DNA from: Cylindrodendrum hubeiense
Lineage: Eukaryota > Ascomycota > Sordariomycetes > Hypocreales > Nectriaceae
NCBI GenBank assembly: GCA_014621425.1
Contig: JAANBB010000010.1
Span: 62,001 to 126,000 of the forward strand
Length of the DNA stretch: 64,000 bases
Reading direction: 5' to 3'
The number at the start of each line of letters is the position of its first letter. Positions within the stretch are counted from its first letter, which is position 1. Positions 47,126-61,790 of the stretch are shown piece by piece. The position numbers and the translations under genes were made by a program. The notes under the pieces were generated by a model. That model made no database searches. It was given only the letters and a program-made list of their open reading frames with translations, and was not told where the DNA came from.

Positions 47126-49130
47126 ATGACGACATCAGCTAGCCCGGTAAACGGGACCGCCAATGGAGTAAACGGAAAGCATTCAGATGCGAAATCAGAT
47201 GTCTGCGTTGTTGGTGCTGGCCCTGCTGGCTTGATGCTCGGGTGAGTGCTTCATCAATACGTCATTGCAAAGTGAACCCAGTCTAACAGCATTCTAGCGC
47301 TCTGGTTGCTAGATTCGGCCTCAACGTCGAGGTGCTCGATGAGCGACCCAACCAGACATCCGTCGGTCGCGCAGATGGAATCCAGCCCAAGACAATTGAG
47401 ACGTTCCAGATGCTGCGCGTAGGCGACGAGCTGTTCCGTACGGGAGTCAAGGTCCACGATATCTGCATGTGGCAGAGCTCAAGTGATAAGAGTCTCCGTC
47501 GCTTGGGCCGCGAGGTTCACTACCCACCCTCCATTGTCGACGTATTGCAGCCCTATATCCTACTCTGCCACCAGGGAATGGTGGAAGGCGTCTTCCTCGA
47601 CGACTTGCGCACGAGCGGCTTCGAGGTGAAGCGCAGCCACAGCTTCAAGACCTACAGCTACCAGAGTGATGATCCTCAAAGTGCACTGGAAATCAGCTCC
47701 GACTGGGCTGAGCACGGAGAGAAGACGACTCTAACCGACTATCTCGTCGGCTGTGATGGCGCGCGCTCACTAGTACGCAAGAGCATTCCTGATACCTTCT
47801 CTCAAGGCACGCCACACAACTCCGTATGGGGAGTGCTAGATGGAGAGCTGGAAACCGACTTCCCTGATCTCTGGAGCAAGACGGTCGTGTTTTCTGAAGA
47901 ACACGGTTCTGTTCTCATCATCCCTCGCGAGCGCAACATGACACGCTTCTACATCGAGATGAAGACGTCTGAGACTTCAAAGGACCTGGGAGAGGAGTAC
48001 GTGAAGCAACAGGCGCGCTTGATCCTGGCGCCGTACCATGTCGAGTGGCGCTCCGTCGAGTGGTTCGGCAACTACAAGGTGGCACAGCGCGTCGCCGCTC
48101 GCTTCTCGGACCCTCAACGAAGAGCCTTCATCGCAGGTGACGCGAGTCACACGCACAGCCCCAAGGCCGCCCAGGGCATGAACACAAGCATGCACGACTC
48201 GTGGAATCTCGGCTGGAAGCTCAACCTGGCGTCCCGTGGCTTGGCCAGCGAGGCCCTGTTAGAGAGCTACGAGGAAGAGCGAAAGAAGATCGCACACGAC
48301 TTGATCAACTTTGACTTTGAGCACGCCAACGAGATTGCCGCTGGAGATGCTGCTCGACTCGCAGAGAACTTCCGCCAGAATACCCGTTTCATCTCAGGCA
48401 TTGGCGTCGAGTATGGTCCTAACCAGTTGAACCTGGCATATGACGGCGTCGTAAAGGGTGCCGCCAAGCCAGGATGCAATCTACCTCCCGCAAAGGTTAC
48501 CAGATATATGGATGCCAGCCCCGTTGATATCCAACTTGATATCCCGGTGCTGGGCCAGTTCCGTACCTACGTTGTGTTGGGCAGCGAAATGGGAGCCGCT
48601 GAGGCTTCATTCCTCGCCGGTCTCAACAGTGGCTTAACTTCAGAATCGTCACTAATCTCTCAGCTTTCAGCAGCGGCAGCAAAGTCCTACCAGGACAAGC
48701 CGCGGCCGCAACGGTCTGATGACATCTACGTCCGACCGGAGAGATATACATCCGTCAGCCATCTCATCACATACTCTCTAATCTGTAAGTACACACAATA
48801 TTTACCCGAAATACCAGGTGACTAACCCCAATCTCAGCATCTGCCGAAAAGAAAGACTTCGAAATCGCCTCTCTCCCACCCTTCCTAGCTAAGAGCGGCT
48901 GGACCATCTACTTGGACGACGTGCCAACTCTAGATACCCAGGGTCGCCGGTGTACTGAAAAGTGGCTCGGGGCTCTCGAGTCAAATGAAGCCGCAATAGT
49001 AAATGTGCGGCCGGACGGTTACGTTGGAGCGGTGAAGCGATGGAACACTTCTGAGTCTGACTCAGGACAGGCAGCGGCTAAATGGTTAGATGCCTATTTT
49101 GGAGGCTTTCTCAAGACCCCTGGCAACTGA
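47126..49130 (+). CDS. hxnV: FAD monooxygenase of the phenol 2-monooxygenase type, HxnV-like
   Basis: Exons 47126-47241, 47298-48784 and 48838-49130 give 631 aa. FAD motifs: GxGxxG in VVGAGPAGLMLG, DG motif DGARSLVRKSI, and GD motif GDASHTHSPKAAQGMN. The C-terminal ~190 residues (from about ASPVDIQLDIPVLGQ) form the thioredoxin-like dimerisation domain of phenol hydroxylases, ending GGFLKTPGN. It uses NAD(P)H and O2 to hydroxylate an aromatic or enol substrate. In A. nidulans HxnV is the second flavin monooxygenase of nicotinate catabolism, acting on a ring intermediate. It is transcribed divergently from hxnN. Confidence 0.87.
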
Positions 49131-50389
49131 TCGACGCCTTGGGAACGCGGGGATGGATCATGGGTTGATGCTTATGCGACACGGTCTCTGGGATTACGCT
49201 GCTCTGTACGAATTAAACGGCTGCATACAATGTTTCCATGGTACCGTCTATGCGCGACCTGCATTTGAACTGTGCATCTCTGCCTGAAACGTGACACTGG
49301 AGAATGTTGCCCTGCCACGAACACGACGCCCGGCATCTGCACAGCCAACTCATCCCTCCCTGTCCACCCGCCGTAGTGGAATTTGTTTATACTCTCTTAT
49401 TGGCCACCTAAGTGGCTAGGCTTTGAGTGCTTGCTTTTGTTGGTCATGCCGCTTTCGTTGGTCATGCCCTCTTATGCAGTGGCACGGCCAGGGTGATGAT
49501 GGTGGGCATCTAGCGCAGAATCCTTCTAGAAAGGCGTGAATCTACCACCCTCTTGCGCCTTAGTTTTGTCTCTGATGACTGTCACTCTCATGGCCCGGGC
49601 CAACGGCGCAAATGTACCAACGAAACTCAGTTGCCACCGGAAGATACCCGCGGCCACAAGCGGTGGTAGCTGAACTCTGCCGTCTCCCCCATTCTAACAT
49701 GGCAGATTGCGAGACTGCTTCTCCCACTCTACGATACTGGACCGTAATCTGCTACTTCAGCAGTTCTGGAATCGCCCTAGACCAACCCCAGATTACGGCT
49801 GGCTGCCCCGGAGCCCCGGACCTTGCTGGTTTGGCCCTAGTCCCCCAGCTTTGGCCACGGCTCGATATAGAGCCAACACTCCATGATAGCCACTGTCCAG
49901 GGCTCCCCCGCCATCGACTGACTCGTCAATCAATGCCTGCCGCAGCGGCCACAAATATCCACGGGCTCATTGGGCAATGCGGCGGGAGTGGGGGTGGAGC
50001 CGTCGCAACTCTAACGCTTGATCCTGGCACAGGCACAGATAACTGCGGCTTGGCCCTGATACTGATAGCGATACTGATACTGCGACAGACGATACACCCG
50101 CGTCGCCCTCAGATAGGTTGATTATCGTCGTGGCGTGTTAAGGTGAGCCTACAGCAGGTGTCAGGCCAGAGCATGGATAAGCGATAGGCTCGGTCAGCGT
50201 CTGTCTATCGCGCTCAACTCGAAACCCTAGTCGCAGGCGTCACGTCCCCGGATTCCGGCAGGGATCGAAAAGGTATATGAATAAATGAAAAGGCGCCGCC
50301 CCCAGACCGCTCAGAACGTCCTTGAATGACAAGTCACATCTTCTCATACCCCTCCAGTTCCAACACCGCATCTGTCCGACGTCTTCGCC
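49131..50389 (+). promoter_or_regulatory. GC-rich spacer and promoter of the transporter gene
   Basis: CCCACTC at 49723 and GAGTGGGGG at 49985. The forward frame 49612-50121 (169 codons) has no domain and uneven composition; I do not count it as a gene. Confidence 0.4.
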
Positions 50390-52236
50390 ATGTCTAGCGA
50401 TAGTGAGAAGGGAAATTCCACCAAGGGGACGCAGTTGGCCCAGGTCACGACCTCCAACTCTATCCAGCCTGGCGAGACGGTCGTTGTCGATGATGCCGTC
50501 GTGCGAGAGTTCTACGGTGCTTCCGTCGACGACAGCTATCGTTTGAAGTCGGAGCTCGTCTCCCAACATCTGACCGAGATTGGCATGGGCAAGTAAGTTC
50601 TACCACCAGCTCCATCCCAGCGAACCAAGCACATTGTGCCTTCAAATGATGGATGGAAATTAATCATGCCCGTCTCCAGGTTCCAATGGATCCTCTTCGT
50701 CGTAAATGGATTCGGCTGGATTGTCGACAACTTCTGGTCGCAGGGCATCACCGCCGTCCGACCCCCCATCGCCAACGAGTTCAGCGACGTGACGCGTCTC
50801 AGCTTGAGCTCCGTGGCCTACTACATCGGACTCATCCTCGGTGCCTCATTCTGGGGCACCATGGCTGATGTCATCGGCCGCAAGCCCGCCTTCAACGCCA
50901 CTATTCTCATCGGTGGTGTCTTTGCTTGCGCTGTTGCGGGTACGCAGAACTTCGTCGCCTTCTGTGCGATCTGGGCCGTCATCGGTACTGCGGCCGGTGG
51001 AAATGTTCCCGTCGACAGCATCGTCTTCTTGGAGTTTGTGCCCCAGAGCCACCAATGGCTGCTTGTCAGTCTCTCGGCTTGGTGGAACCTCGGACAGGTC
51101 ATCGTCTCTCTCCTGTCCTGGGTTTTCATGGCAAACTTCGCTTGCTCTAGCGAGGATGCGCCTTGCCCGGCTCACAGCAACATGGGATGGTAAGTCATCA
51201 TCTATTTGGATCTCGGTTCCTATGGTACAATGGCTAACATACTCTAGGCGGTATCTCATGATCACTCTCGGAGCCATCGCCATCGCATTCGGCCTCTGCC
51301 GTGTTCTCCTCTTCAAGATCCCCGAGTCCCCACGCTATCTCATCTCCAAGGGCCGCGATGCCGAGGCAGTGGAGGCCGTCAACTACATTGCCCGATACAA
51401 CGGCAAGGAAGAGACCCTCACTCTGGACATGCTCCAGTCAATCGACAGACAATGCAACAGAGCCGCTGGAATCAATGGCAAGTCTGTCGCTGATGACACC
51501 ACCATTACGCAAACAAAGACTGGAATGACCTACATGCAAATGCTCAAGGAGAGCTTCAAGGACTACAACGCCGACAACTACAGGAAGCTGTTTGCCGGTC
51601 GAAAGATGGCTCAGCACAGTTCGGTGACTTTCCTGATCTGGCTCACTATTGGAATCGCCTACCCTCTTTACTTTGCCTTCATTACATCCTACCTCGAAAC
51701 CAAGAAGTCTTACAATGCCAACACTGGCTTCGACTACACGTACATGGTGTACTGCATCGTCTCGTCTGTCGGAGTTCTTGGACCTGTCGCCGCAGGCTTC
51801 TTGGTTGAGACGCGCTTCGGCCGCAAGTGGATGATGGCCATCTCGGCCGTCCTGACGGGAGTTTTCCTGTTTGTCTACACCGTCGCAGGGACCCAGGCCG
51901 CAGATATTGGATTCCAGTGCGCCACCGGTATCCTGGGCAACTTCGGTACGTACCCCATCATCCTGACCTTTTTATGTTGGCAATTCACTAATATTTTGCA
52001 CAGAGTACGCTGTCATGTTCGCGTTTACCCCGGAATCTTTCCCTGGCCCCATCCGTGGCACAGGAACCGGTGTCGCCGCCACTCTGCTCCGATTTGGAGG
52101 TCTGATCGCCTCGTTGATTTCAACCTACGCAGGATACACTACCATCCCAATTTACGCCAGCGCCGCGCTGTGGATTTTGGCTGGCATTTTCTGCTTCGGG
52201 CTTCCCTTCGAGACCCACGGCCACGCCTCCCTGTAG
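50390..52236 (+). CDS. MFS transporter of the sugar-porter/SV2-NiaP-like type (candidate nicotinate uptake, HxnZ/HxnP role)
   Basis: Exons 50390-50592, 50680-51189, 51248-51945 and 52004-52236 give 547 aa. A ~68-residue acidic cytosolic N-terminus precedes twelve predicted helices, starting FQWILFVVNGFGWIVDNFW. MFS signatures are GTMADVIGRKPAF after helix 2, PESPRYLISKG at the end of helix 6, and VETRFGRKW in the second half. The family includes bacterial NiaP nicotinate carriers and eukaryotic SV2-like proteins. In A. nidulans the nicotinate genes include two MFS transporters, hxnZ and hxnP; I cannot tell which one this matches. It sits between hxnV and hxnT in the same orientation. Confidence 0.85.
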
Positions 52237-53332
52237 TGTGGCACCGTGTTGGTGGGGTTGCGGGATAGAATGGGATATGGGATTTTGCGTTGACATGGCC
52301 TTGTGGCTTTATTATATTTCACCACGACTGCTATTTAGAAAATACAACATTTTGTATATGCACACTCTACGTTGATTTGCTTTTTTTGTGACATGATGAT
52401 TGTTTACGCGTGGAGGGCATCTTGCCACAATGATGAAGACGTGTTCAAGCGAGCAGCCACCCATGATGCTTCTGTTGGCGCCATGGAAGCACTGAAGCAG
52501 GCTAAGATGGTCCGGCCTAGTTAAATTAGAGTAAATACGCTACCCTATCGGAAGCTTCTCCTCGCTATCCGCGCCAGCGCCACAAAGTTCAACTGCTGTG
52601 TCAGAACCATGGAGGTGCGGCCGTAGATTTACTACAGCGGCTCGGCGCGAAACCCCGCCCGCCTTCATCCAGGGACCTTCTTCCAGGGATGCATTAACTG
52701 GTTTCATTCTAGGCGCAATGTCCACCATGGTCGATCGTCCATGGTCCCAATCTCAAGAGTTCAAGATAACACGTAATGTTTTGATGAACTCGACTCTAGA
52801 CGGAGCTCTGAACCTTCACTGACTCGACTGAGCGATGCAATCATCTCGGTAGAGGCGCAGATCCACTCCCGAGCCGCTCACATCGGCAGAGACGTTCGAT
52901 TACCCCCTGACGGGATCCACTGATTGCTTGATCTCCCCGGACGCCATATCCACCTGCTGATACGGGAGCTTGAGGGGTGGAATACGGAGTACTTGCCGGG
53001 GCATGGTTGATCGGGAGTGGGACGCCAGGGGTGAGATAGTCGGTCTGGCCCGTCCCCCACTCTCGCCGATCGTCTTCCACTTCCCACTCCCAGTTCCACT
53101 CCAAGCTCCCACTCCAGGAATGGGGATGGAGACAATGTCCACAATTGGGCCCTCGACACATGGATGCCATTGGATAAAAATCGGCCTCAGATTTAGTACA
53201 CGGTATCTCGATTCAGCATCTAGATTCCGAGATTCCATCCGAGCCTTCAAAACACCTTTAACTTGCTCGAGATCACAATTCCAGACTATCTAGAAACCAT
53301 TCATTGCAGTCTCATCACACACCGAACCAACC
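52237..53332 (+). promoter_or_regulatory. hxnT promoter with four GAGTGGG/CCCACTC motifs
   Basis: Motifs at 53015 (forward), 53056, 53083 and 53108 (reverse), within 100 bp and ~220-320 bp before the hxnT ATG. Overlapping frames on both strands in this GC-rich stretch have no protein-like features. Confidence 0.5.
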
Positions 53333-54798
<1,466 letters not shown>

Positions 54799-55669
54799 TG
54801 CTATTATGTCCAGGAATGATTATGGCGACGGAAGCACCTCATTTGTGATAGTGGGAATGGATTTCCATCTATAAAATTAGATTAGAGTGAATGCCTTGCG
54901 AAAAGTGACAAGGCTTTCTCAAATATTTTGATGAATAGACACGTTTACTCATTTATTACTTGCCCTGATAACTATGTCACATTTTAAGATTTTGACAACG
55001 GAAATGAAATCGTAGAACTTTTTACACCTTGGTTCCCTTTTCTTGACTTCACATCGCAGAGTTCAGTGGAAAGTCTAGATTCAAGACGTCGTATGGGAGT
55101 GCATCATCCAAGAAATGACATCACCTCCCACTCTCATTTACTTGCATCAACACCACATGCAATCAGGTTATGTGGAAGTGGGAATTATTGTTGTGACGCG
55201 CGTGAACGTGCACTGGGCAAAACCAACCCCACCCACCAGCAACAAGAGCTTGGTGTAGGGTAGCATAATTGGTCTCGACGAGCATCCGAGTACAGAACAA
55301 CCACACGTCAATCGTGCAAGCAATTGACAATTCGATGCACAGCGAGTGTAATAATTTAGAAAGTAAAAAGACTGTTAATATGTCTGCGCTGTAAAGTGTG
55401 ACAAAAATGCCCTGTGACAGAAAAAGTCTGGCAACGCTTTAAACATCCCCAATATCCGATGTAAGGGATAATTACAACTGCTTAAGATACGTCAAGCCAA
55501 GCATAAACACAAAAGTGTCATGACATAAAAGGAACGCAAGTAAATAGAAGGCTAGGACTAGCAGTGGATACCTGGTTTGAACTAGTGCAAACGTCAATGT
55601 CTAAGGCACGACACGAAAAGCAATGGTGATTGCTGGGAATAGTTATCTCATTTAACGCATACATGTAAT
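54799..55669. other. Convergent spacer hxnT-hxnX with a dispersed motif
   Basis: 870 bp without a gene. It holds CCCACTC at 55127 and a 48-bp stretch (55393-55440) similar to 29,181-29,228, possibly a relic of a small transposon. Confidence 0.45.
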
Positions 55670-57151
55670 TTATAAACTCGCTCTAGCTGGAGCAATATTC
55701 GAATCCAGGGGTGTAGCCTTGGCCCACTTTGCGTCAATATCCTTCAACATATCATACGTCAACAGCCACCTGCCTACTCCATGATATCTCCATGGGAACG
55801 GATCCTCTCCGGTTTCTTGAGACACTGGGAGGACAGGTGACTCCTCGCTCAACCACTGTTCATCCTTTTCTCCAAACTGTCTAAATTTCTCATCCCGATC
55901 CTCCTGCTCCGGGCCATCAGCGAGATGGTAGATCCACTGGTTGTAGGTACCTCTCTTCACCACATTTTCGGTCCTCTCTCGCCTGCAAGCCTCGTAGACC
56001 TCCAGGGCCTTTTGCTTCGAGGCTGGTGACTTGTCTGTCAATCGTGCCAAGCAAAGTCCAAGAACACCACCGTCTTCGAGGGCCATTCCGGCTCCACTGG
56101 CCAGGTATGGAAGGGTCGCGTGGACGGCGTCGCCGAGCATGGTGAATGAGCCCGACGGGTGAGACCATGTGGGCTCAAGACCTGGGCGAATGCAAAGCCG
56201 CCATTTAAGGACAGAATCGCTGAGTTCAAGCATCTTTGCGATGCGAGGGTCCCAGCCGTCAAAGTGGGCCCGCATCTCATCAATGTTTCCCTCCAGCAGG
56301 TTGCCAGCCTCGAGAGGGATGTCATCAGGAACCAGAAGAACCATGTTGAACAGCTCGCCACCTTTGAGGACATAGTTGACGGCATGCTTGTCCGGGCCAA
56401 CCCAGTAGTTCACCTGAGGGTTCTCCACAAACGGCCTCAGCTCCGGGTCCTTGAGCATCTCGGAGGTATTGAGCAGAAGTCGGTAAGCCAGATCTCCGGT
56501 CAACTCCGGTGGGTCTGACTTGCCGAGAAACTCTTCTCGCAGCTTTGAGTTGATGCCATCGGCACCGATGAGAAGATCTGTGGTCATGGAGCGCCCGTCA
56601 GCTAGGAAGACGGTCGTTGAACTGCCATCGGGCGACACAGTGTAGGTTTCCACTTTAGCCTTGGTGACCAATTTCGCTCCGAGTTCGATTGCGCGATCCA
56701 AGAGACACTTGTGAAGGTTGGCTCGGTGGAAATCCCAGAAGGGATACCCTCCGGCCGCGGCGGCATATCCGTGGTAGTCCATCTCTGAGAGATGGTTACC
56801 CTTCCAGCCGATGAAATTGCACTTCTGGGGTTTGGTGGCGAACTTTTCGAGCTTGTCTTTCAAGCCCCATGAAAAGAGCACTCGTGCTGCGTTGGGAAGC
56901 ACCTGGATTCCTGCACCAACCTCGCCGATGTTTGACGCAGCCTCGAGTACTGTGACATCATGACCGGCGAGTAAGATGGAGATGGCAGCTCCCAAGCCGC
57001 CCAGTCCAGCGCCAACAATAATTGTCTAGATGGAAGTTAGCAAATGGTTCAAGAGTCAAGTGCTACTGCTTTGAGGATATCGTACATCTAATTTGCTTGA
57101 TGCATCTCTTTGCATCTTTTCTTGCACTGTGAATTTTGCTGATTCGGCCAT
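55670..57151 (-). CDS. hxnX: FAD monooxygenase, salicylate-hydroxylase-like, HxnX-like (6-hydroxynicotinate 3-monooxygenase role)
   Basis: Exons 57151-57086 and 57025-55670 give 473 aa. Exon 1 (MAESAKFTVQEKMQRD...) is followed by the FAD-binding motif TIIVGAGLGGLGAAIS, which the intron would otherwise split. The DG motif is GADGINSKLR and the GD motif LGDAVHATLPYLASGAG. This class A flavoprotein family performs hydroxylation coupled to decarboxylation (salicylate hydroxylase, bacterial NicC). In A. nidulans HxnX converts 6-hydroxynicotinate to 2,5-dihydroxypyridine. It shares a divergent promoter with the regulator gene hxnR. Confidence 0.88.
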
Positions 57152-58317
57152 GGCTGAAGTGGCCAGTTAAGGGATTAAAATAGGTAGCTTATGAGGTACA
57201 AAATATCAGACGCTCATTAGAGTCGATGGAGTGTCGACTTGAGTCACTGATAGAAGTGCTATGGGGTTGATGTGCTTCTAACAAGTAGAAGTTGTTTCAC
57301 TTGGTCATGCCTCTATAGCTAATTGCTGGGGCCACTGAAGATTTAATGCTAATGCCGTTTCCGTGGTCCGCCTACGGACGAAGAGCGGCATTGTGTCGAG
57401 CACTCGGAAGTGGAAGTGATAGAGCGTCCAAAGCCGCACTGCGGGGCCATTTCAGATCCGATCCCATCCCCGCGTCGTTCCCTTTGCGTGTCTCTCTTTG
57501 GAACATGTGCTTCCCGCGTCACATCTATCTCTCCGACTGCCCCAATGCCGGGCATAGATAAGAGGCCCGATAACGGGGAACCGGCCTGCGCGGCAGAACA
57601 GGCCTCTCCCTGTAGGCTTCCCCACCTCTGAGAGTCAATAGCCACGTCACTTGAAACGGCTTAGCGCATGCAATCCACTCTTGGCCAGATGCCTATTTGC
57701 GTTGGCCTGTTCGGCTTATCTTGAGGTGGCGGGAGTGGGGGGAAGTGAGGAGCAAGAATGGGGGAGATAAGGAAGTACTCGCGGCCTTATCTCAAAAAGG
57801 TCCAAATCCAGGCCTTCTGCTATTAGGAGACAGTAAACTGTGAAAGACGGAAGCATAATTCACATGTCATTGGAGGCATTGGAGCAGGATTTAATTCTGA
57901 ATTAGGGGTTGAATTCGTTACCTCAATATCACGTAGTTTTGTAGAGTTGTAACCTGCTATTCACCAAGGGTAGCATTCGGATATTGTTGTCCTGGCCAGG
58001 CCATCTCGTTAGTACACTGCCCTGACTTGTACCGGCAATATAGTGCAATGCCGGCACCGATACGAATACTAATGGTGTCCTTATCGCGCCATCTTATCCA
58101 TGTCTCTCCATGTCTCTCCATGTCTCCACTTCTCATGATGCGAGTCAATCGCCTGAGCATCTCGAGCGTCGGAGTAAAACACACCTCCACCCCTTCCCTC
58201 CACCCTCGACGAGCCTAAGCATTGCTCATCCCTTACCCCATTTTTACGCTTTATCACACAAAAAACAAGTACTTGCAATTACCGAGAGCTTTGACTCTCC
58301 GAACAGAAGTGGATAGA
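57152..58317. promoter_or_regulatory. Divergent hxnX-hxnR promoter
   Basis: GAGTGGGGGG at 57733 and CCCCAC at 57620. Three copies of a 10-bp unit CATGTCTCTC lie at 58099-58128, ~190 bp before the hxnR ATG. If HxnR binds the GTGGGR motifs, it would also control its own gene. Confidence 0.45.
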
Positions 58318-61300
58318 ATGGACGACTCCTGGCGATCCACGAGCACATCAGACAAAGCTGAGCTGGCGCTGGCCGACGACCCCAGTATGTTGACAGTCGG
58401 TGAGAAGTCATTTGCATGCACCCACCAGGGCTGCACCAAACGCTTCACCCGTGCAGAGCATTTGCATCGTCATGCCTTGAATCATACGTCTGGCGGGTCG
58501 ACTTGCACTCTCTGCCGCGCGCACTTTAAGCGGCCTGATCTTTTGAGTACGTTGCATGTCGTCGTGAAATCATCATGTCATCTCATAGGGTTGATCCGTG
58601 CTGACATTCCCTGTTAGAACGGCATATGGACCGCCACAGACAAAAGGATCTTGAAGCAGGCGGCCCAGGCTGTGGCAATCTCGACACCAGAAAACGATCC
58701 TGGAAAGCTCCAGACGGATCCGTTGTTGAAAAGCGTCCTTGTACTCACGCTTCTGGTCAAAGAAGATCCTCAACTGAGCGCCACCAATCCGAAGCTCAGC
58801 AGGAGCCCTCGCCAGAGCCTGAAACCACAGGGCTTGACTATGTTAACTCGGCATTCGAACCAACAGCGGTACAGAACATCGGCGGAAGCGTCGACACTGA
58901 AGCACCTATAGTCCTGGACATTCGATCTGGTCACACTAATAATACCACGGGGCCTGAAGATCCCATCAACTCCCTGTCTTTCTCGGGTGTTATCCCATCC
59001 ACCCGGCAACAGGACCCCACCCTAGGTTACAACCAGTCCTGGACTGATCTCCTCCAGTCCAGGACCATTGAAGATCCTTTCTGTGGCACTGAGCCGCTGC
59101 AATACGATAGAATCTTCCAGCCAGACACAGCCAGCTCATTTAACATGCCATATACGACCGCCTTGGATTACAACTGGCTATTCAACGTCGAGAAGTCTCC
59201 GGTCGTGTTTGGGGGGAGTGACTCTACTCAGTCTCCAGAATTTTATAACCAAGATTTCCAAGGAGTAAGCATGCAGTCTGGATTGGCTATTACTCCTGAA
59301 TCTATGGGAACGTCCCAACCTTGGTCAGAGACCATGGACACCGACCATCGCGAACCAAGGAATCAAGAACAGCCTTACATTGATGTCAATAATCATCCCC
59401 CGCCGCAAAGAATGATGGGCCATTCTGCCCGTCCCGGCTCAACGGAGGTCTACCCTGAAAGAGGGTCCAGAAGAAGACTGGCAGATGGATCCGCAGGTAC
59501 TCAAAAGAACCGCAGCGGTGGAGCCCATGCTATTCCTATCGAATTTGAGAGACCGCTTTCCACATTACGGAAACCACTTCCGCTTCCAATACTCACCGAA
59601 GTCATTCGAGAACGTCTGTTGAAAATCATCGATAACGCAAATCCTTCTCTCCCGGATCAGCGACATTCTATCTGGGATCATCCATTACTCTCAGTCGCAT
59701 CACTTCAATCCTACATGGAATTATATTTTACCCGCTTCAACACAGCGTATCCGCTCATCCATTTGGCCACTTTCAACGTCCATGAAGACGAGCCCCTACT
59801 CCTTCTGTCAGTTTGCCTGCTCGGAGCGACATATTCAACCAAGGACGCGCACCAGCTTGCGGTGTGCATTCACGATGTCATTCGTCCAAGCATCTTCGCG
59901 CATGCTGGCTTCTCGCCTCGGCCAGAACTGTGGACTTTGCAGACCATCTTGTTGGTCGAATGCTTTGGCAAGTCGAGGGCTGGCCAGAAGCAACACGACA
60001 TGAGCCATCTATTCCACGGACTCCTCATTAATCTTATTCGGCGATCGGATTGTCAGTCCATCAGGCCTGTTGGCCCCCCTCAGGGCTCAGGGGAAGACAA
60101 TATTGAGGGTCTAGAGCGCATTTGGAGGCGCTGGGCCGAAGCTGAGCAGAAGAAAAGGTATGTAAAGATGCTTTACTCTTGAGATGTAGAGAAATATGCT
60201 AACCAAACTGCCACAGACTCGCCCTGCTCTGTTTCATGTGGGACACGCAACATGCAGTGCTTTTCTGCCAGAGCCTCTGTATGTCTTCATTTGAATTACG
60301 GTTAGAACTTCCATGCAGTCAAAGCATATGGGAAGCCCGTGATCCTACATCCTGGGTATCTGCCTGGCGATCTACACTCTCTGCCGACCACAGAACACTG
60401 TATCTCCCGACCCTCAAATCCTATTTAAGCTCAACTATCCCGCGACCTACTGGCCTCGGCGCACTATCTCGAATTCTTATCCTCCACGGGTTGATGTCCA
60501 TTGCCTGGGATATGCAGCGGCGTGATCAAACATCTCTTGGTGTCGTGTCTGATGGAAATGCCGAGGTTTCTTGGCGCACACTTATCAGCACAGCCTATGA
60601 TCTTTGGAAGGTCGATTTCGATTGGTATTGTGCGGCTGTAACTTCAAGATTCCAAAGAGGACAACAGGGCCAGCAGCCTGGACGCGATGATTCTGCTATT
60701 GAAGAAGAAACACAACGCAGCGAATTCGTTGCCTTCGCAGCCGCCTACAATGCCGTGTACCATTCCGCCCAGGTACTACTGAACGTGGACTTTTTGGACG
60801 TTCAGATCTACGCCGGAGCTCGCCATATTCTCGGTCGACCGGTGCAGCAACGGGACTACCTGAGATCAGCCCAGGTTGTAAAGCGATGGGCCGCCACCCC
60901 TAATCAAACGGGGCCCTCCAGCCGAGAAGCATCAAGCTCAAGTGGGAAGGAGGCTGCTACCACTCCATCAAGTGAGAATCAGGCCCCTCAGGGGAATCAG
61001 TCCGCAGCGACTGCAGCCTGGCATGCGGCGCGGATGCTACGCGACACCATGAGAGTATTGATTGACTCGGAGGCTATGAACTTGTTCCATGTCCCTTGGT
61101 GTCTCTACTTGGTAACCCTGACATGCTGGGCTTTTCACCACGCGCGTCCAAGCCGGGGCCGCAGAACCTCTTCTCGCACGAACCATGCTGGATCGGACGA
61201 TGAGGATGACGATGCCTATAATGAGGACGACGAGATGGTGTGGAATCCCCAAGCCGAGATGAAGTCACTGCTATCCAGCATGGCTGGAGGGATAAACCGC

Positions 61301-61468
61301 AGTGAATCTGTCCTGGCCTGGGAGCGTCGACGAACAAATGGCCTTGTCTGGATCATGGCAGATGCACTGACCAAGGTTCGATGGGGTATCGTGCACTCTG
61401 GCGTTGTTGTGCTGAGAGGTTTGGTGCCGCAGCGCCTGATCAATCAGTACGACGAGTTTGAAGATTGA
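58318..61468 (+). CDS. hxnR: C2H2 zinc-finger transcription factor with Fungal_trans domain, HxnR-like
   Basis: Exons 58318-58546, 58618-60157 and 60217-61468 give 1006 aa. Two N-terminal C2H2 fingers: CTHQGCTKRF...H-x3-H with helix RAEHLHR (~residues 40-62), and CTLCRAHF...H-x3-H with helix RPDLLKR, completed across the first intron. A long disordered, Gln/Ser/Pro-rich stretch follows. A Fungal_trans (PF04082-type) regulatory domain starts near residue 420 (SLQSYMELYFTRFNTAYPLIHLATF) and contains LLSVCLLGATYS. The acidic segment DEDDDAYNEDDEM is near the C-terminus. In A. nidulans HxnR, of the same architecture, is the nicotinate-pathway-specific activator. The finger residues R/H/R and R/L/R predict a GNGGGG-type site. 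Confidence 0.88.
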
Positions 61469-61790
61469 AGTAGATTTCTTATTACATATTTTGATAACGC
61501 GAATTGAATTATGATGAGATGGTTATGATATTACACCTTTGAACATTTATTTCCACATGTGCTTGGGATATGAGAAAGTGCCCACGCTTTTGACCCATCA
61601 CATCAATGCCCGGCATGTGACAACTCAACACATCTAAACATCACCGATTGTGTCAAATCAAAATGGCATCGAAACCTTGAATCTCGGGGAATGGTATCAA
61701 TTTTCCATCACAGACTAAACACTACACTCAGAGTGCTGACGATTCCTACGTACAAGCCTCCTCAAGTCTTTCTCTTACAATAAGTCCATT
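61469..61790. other. Convergent spacer hxnR-Rieske gene
   Basis: 322 bp between two 3' ends. Nothing recognised. Confidence 0.5.

Noticed and set aside
49612..50121. Forward 169-codon frame between hxnV and the transporter gene
   Set aside because: No motif and patchy composition; it overlaps promoter-like DNA with GAGTGGG motifs.
52841..53293. Several 90-116-codon frames on both strands before hxnT
   Set aside because: Mutually overlapping frames in GC-rich DNA with no domain; better explained as the hxnT promoter.
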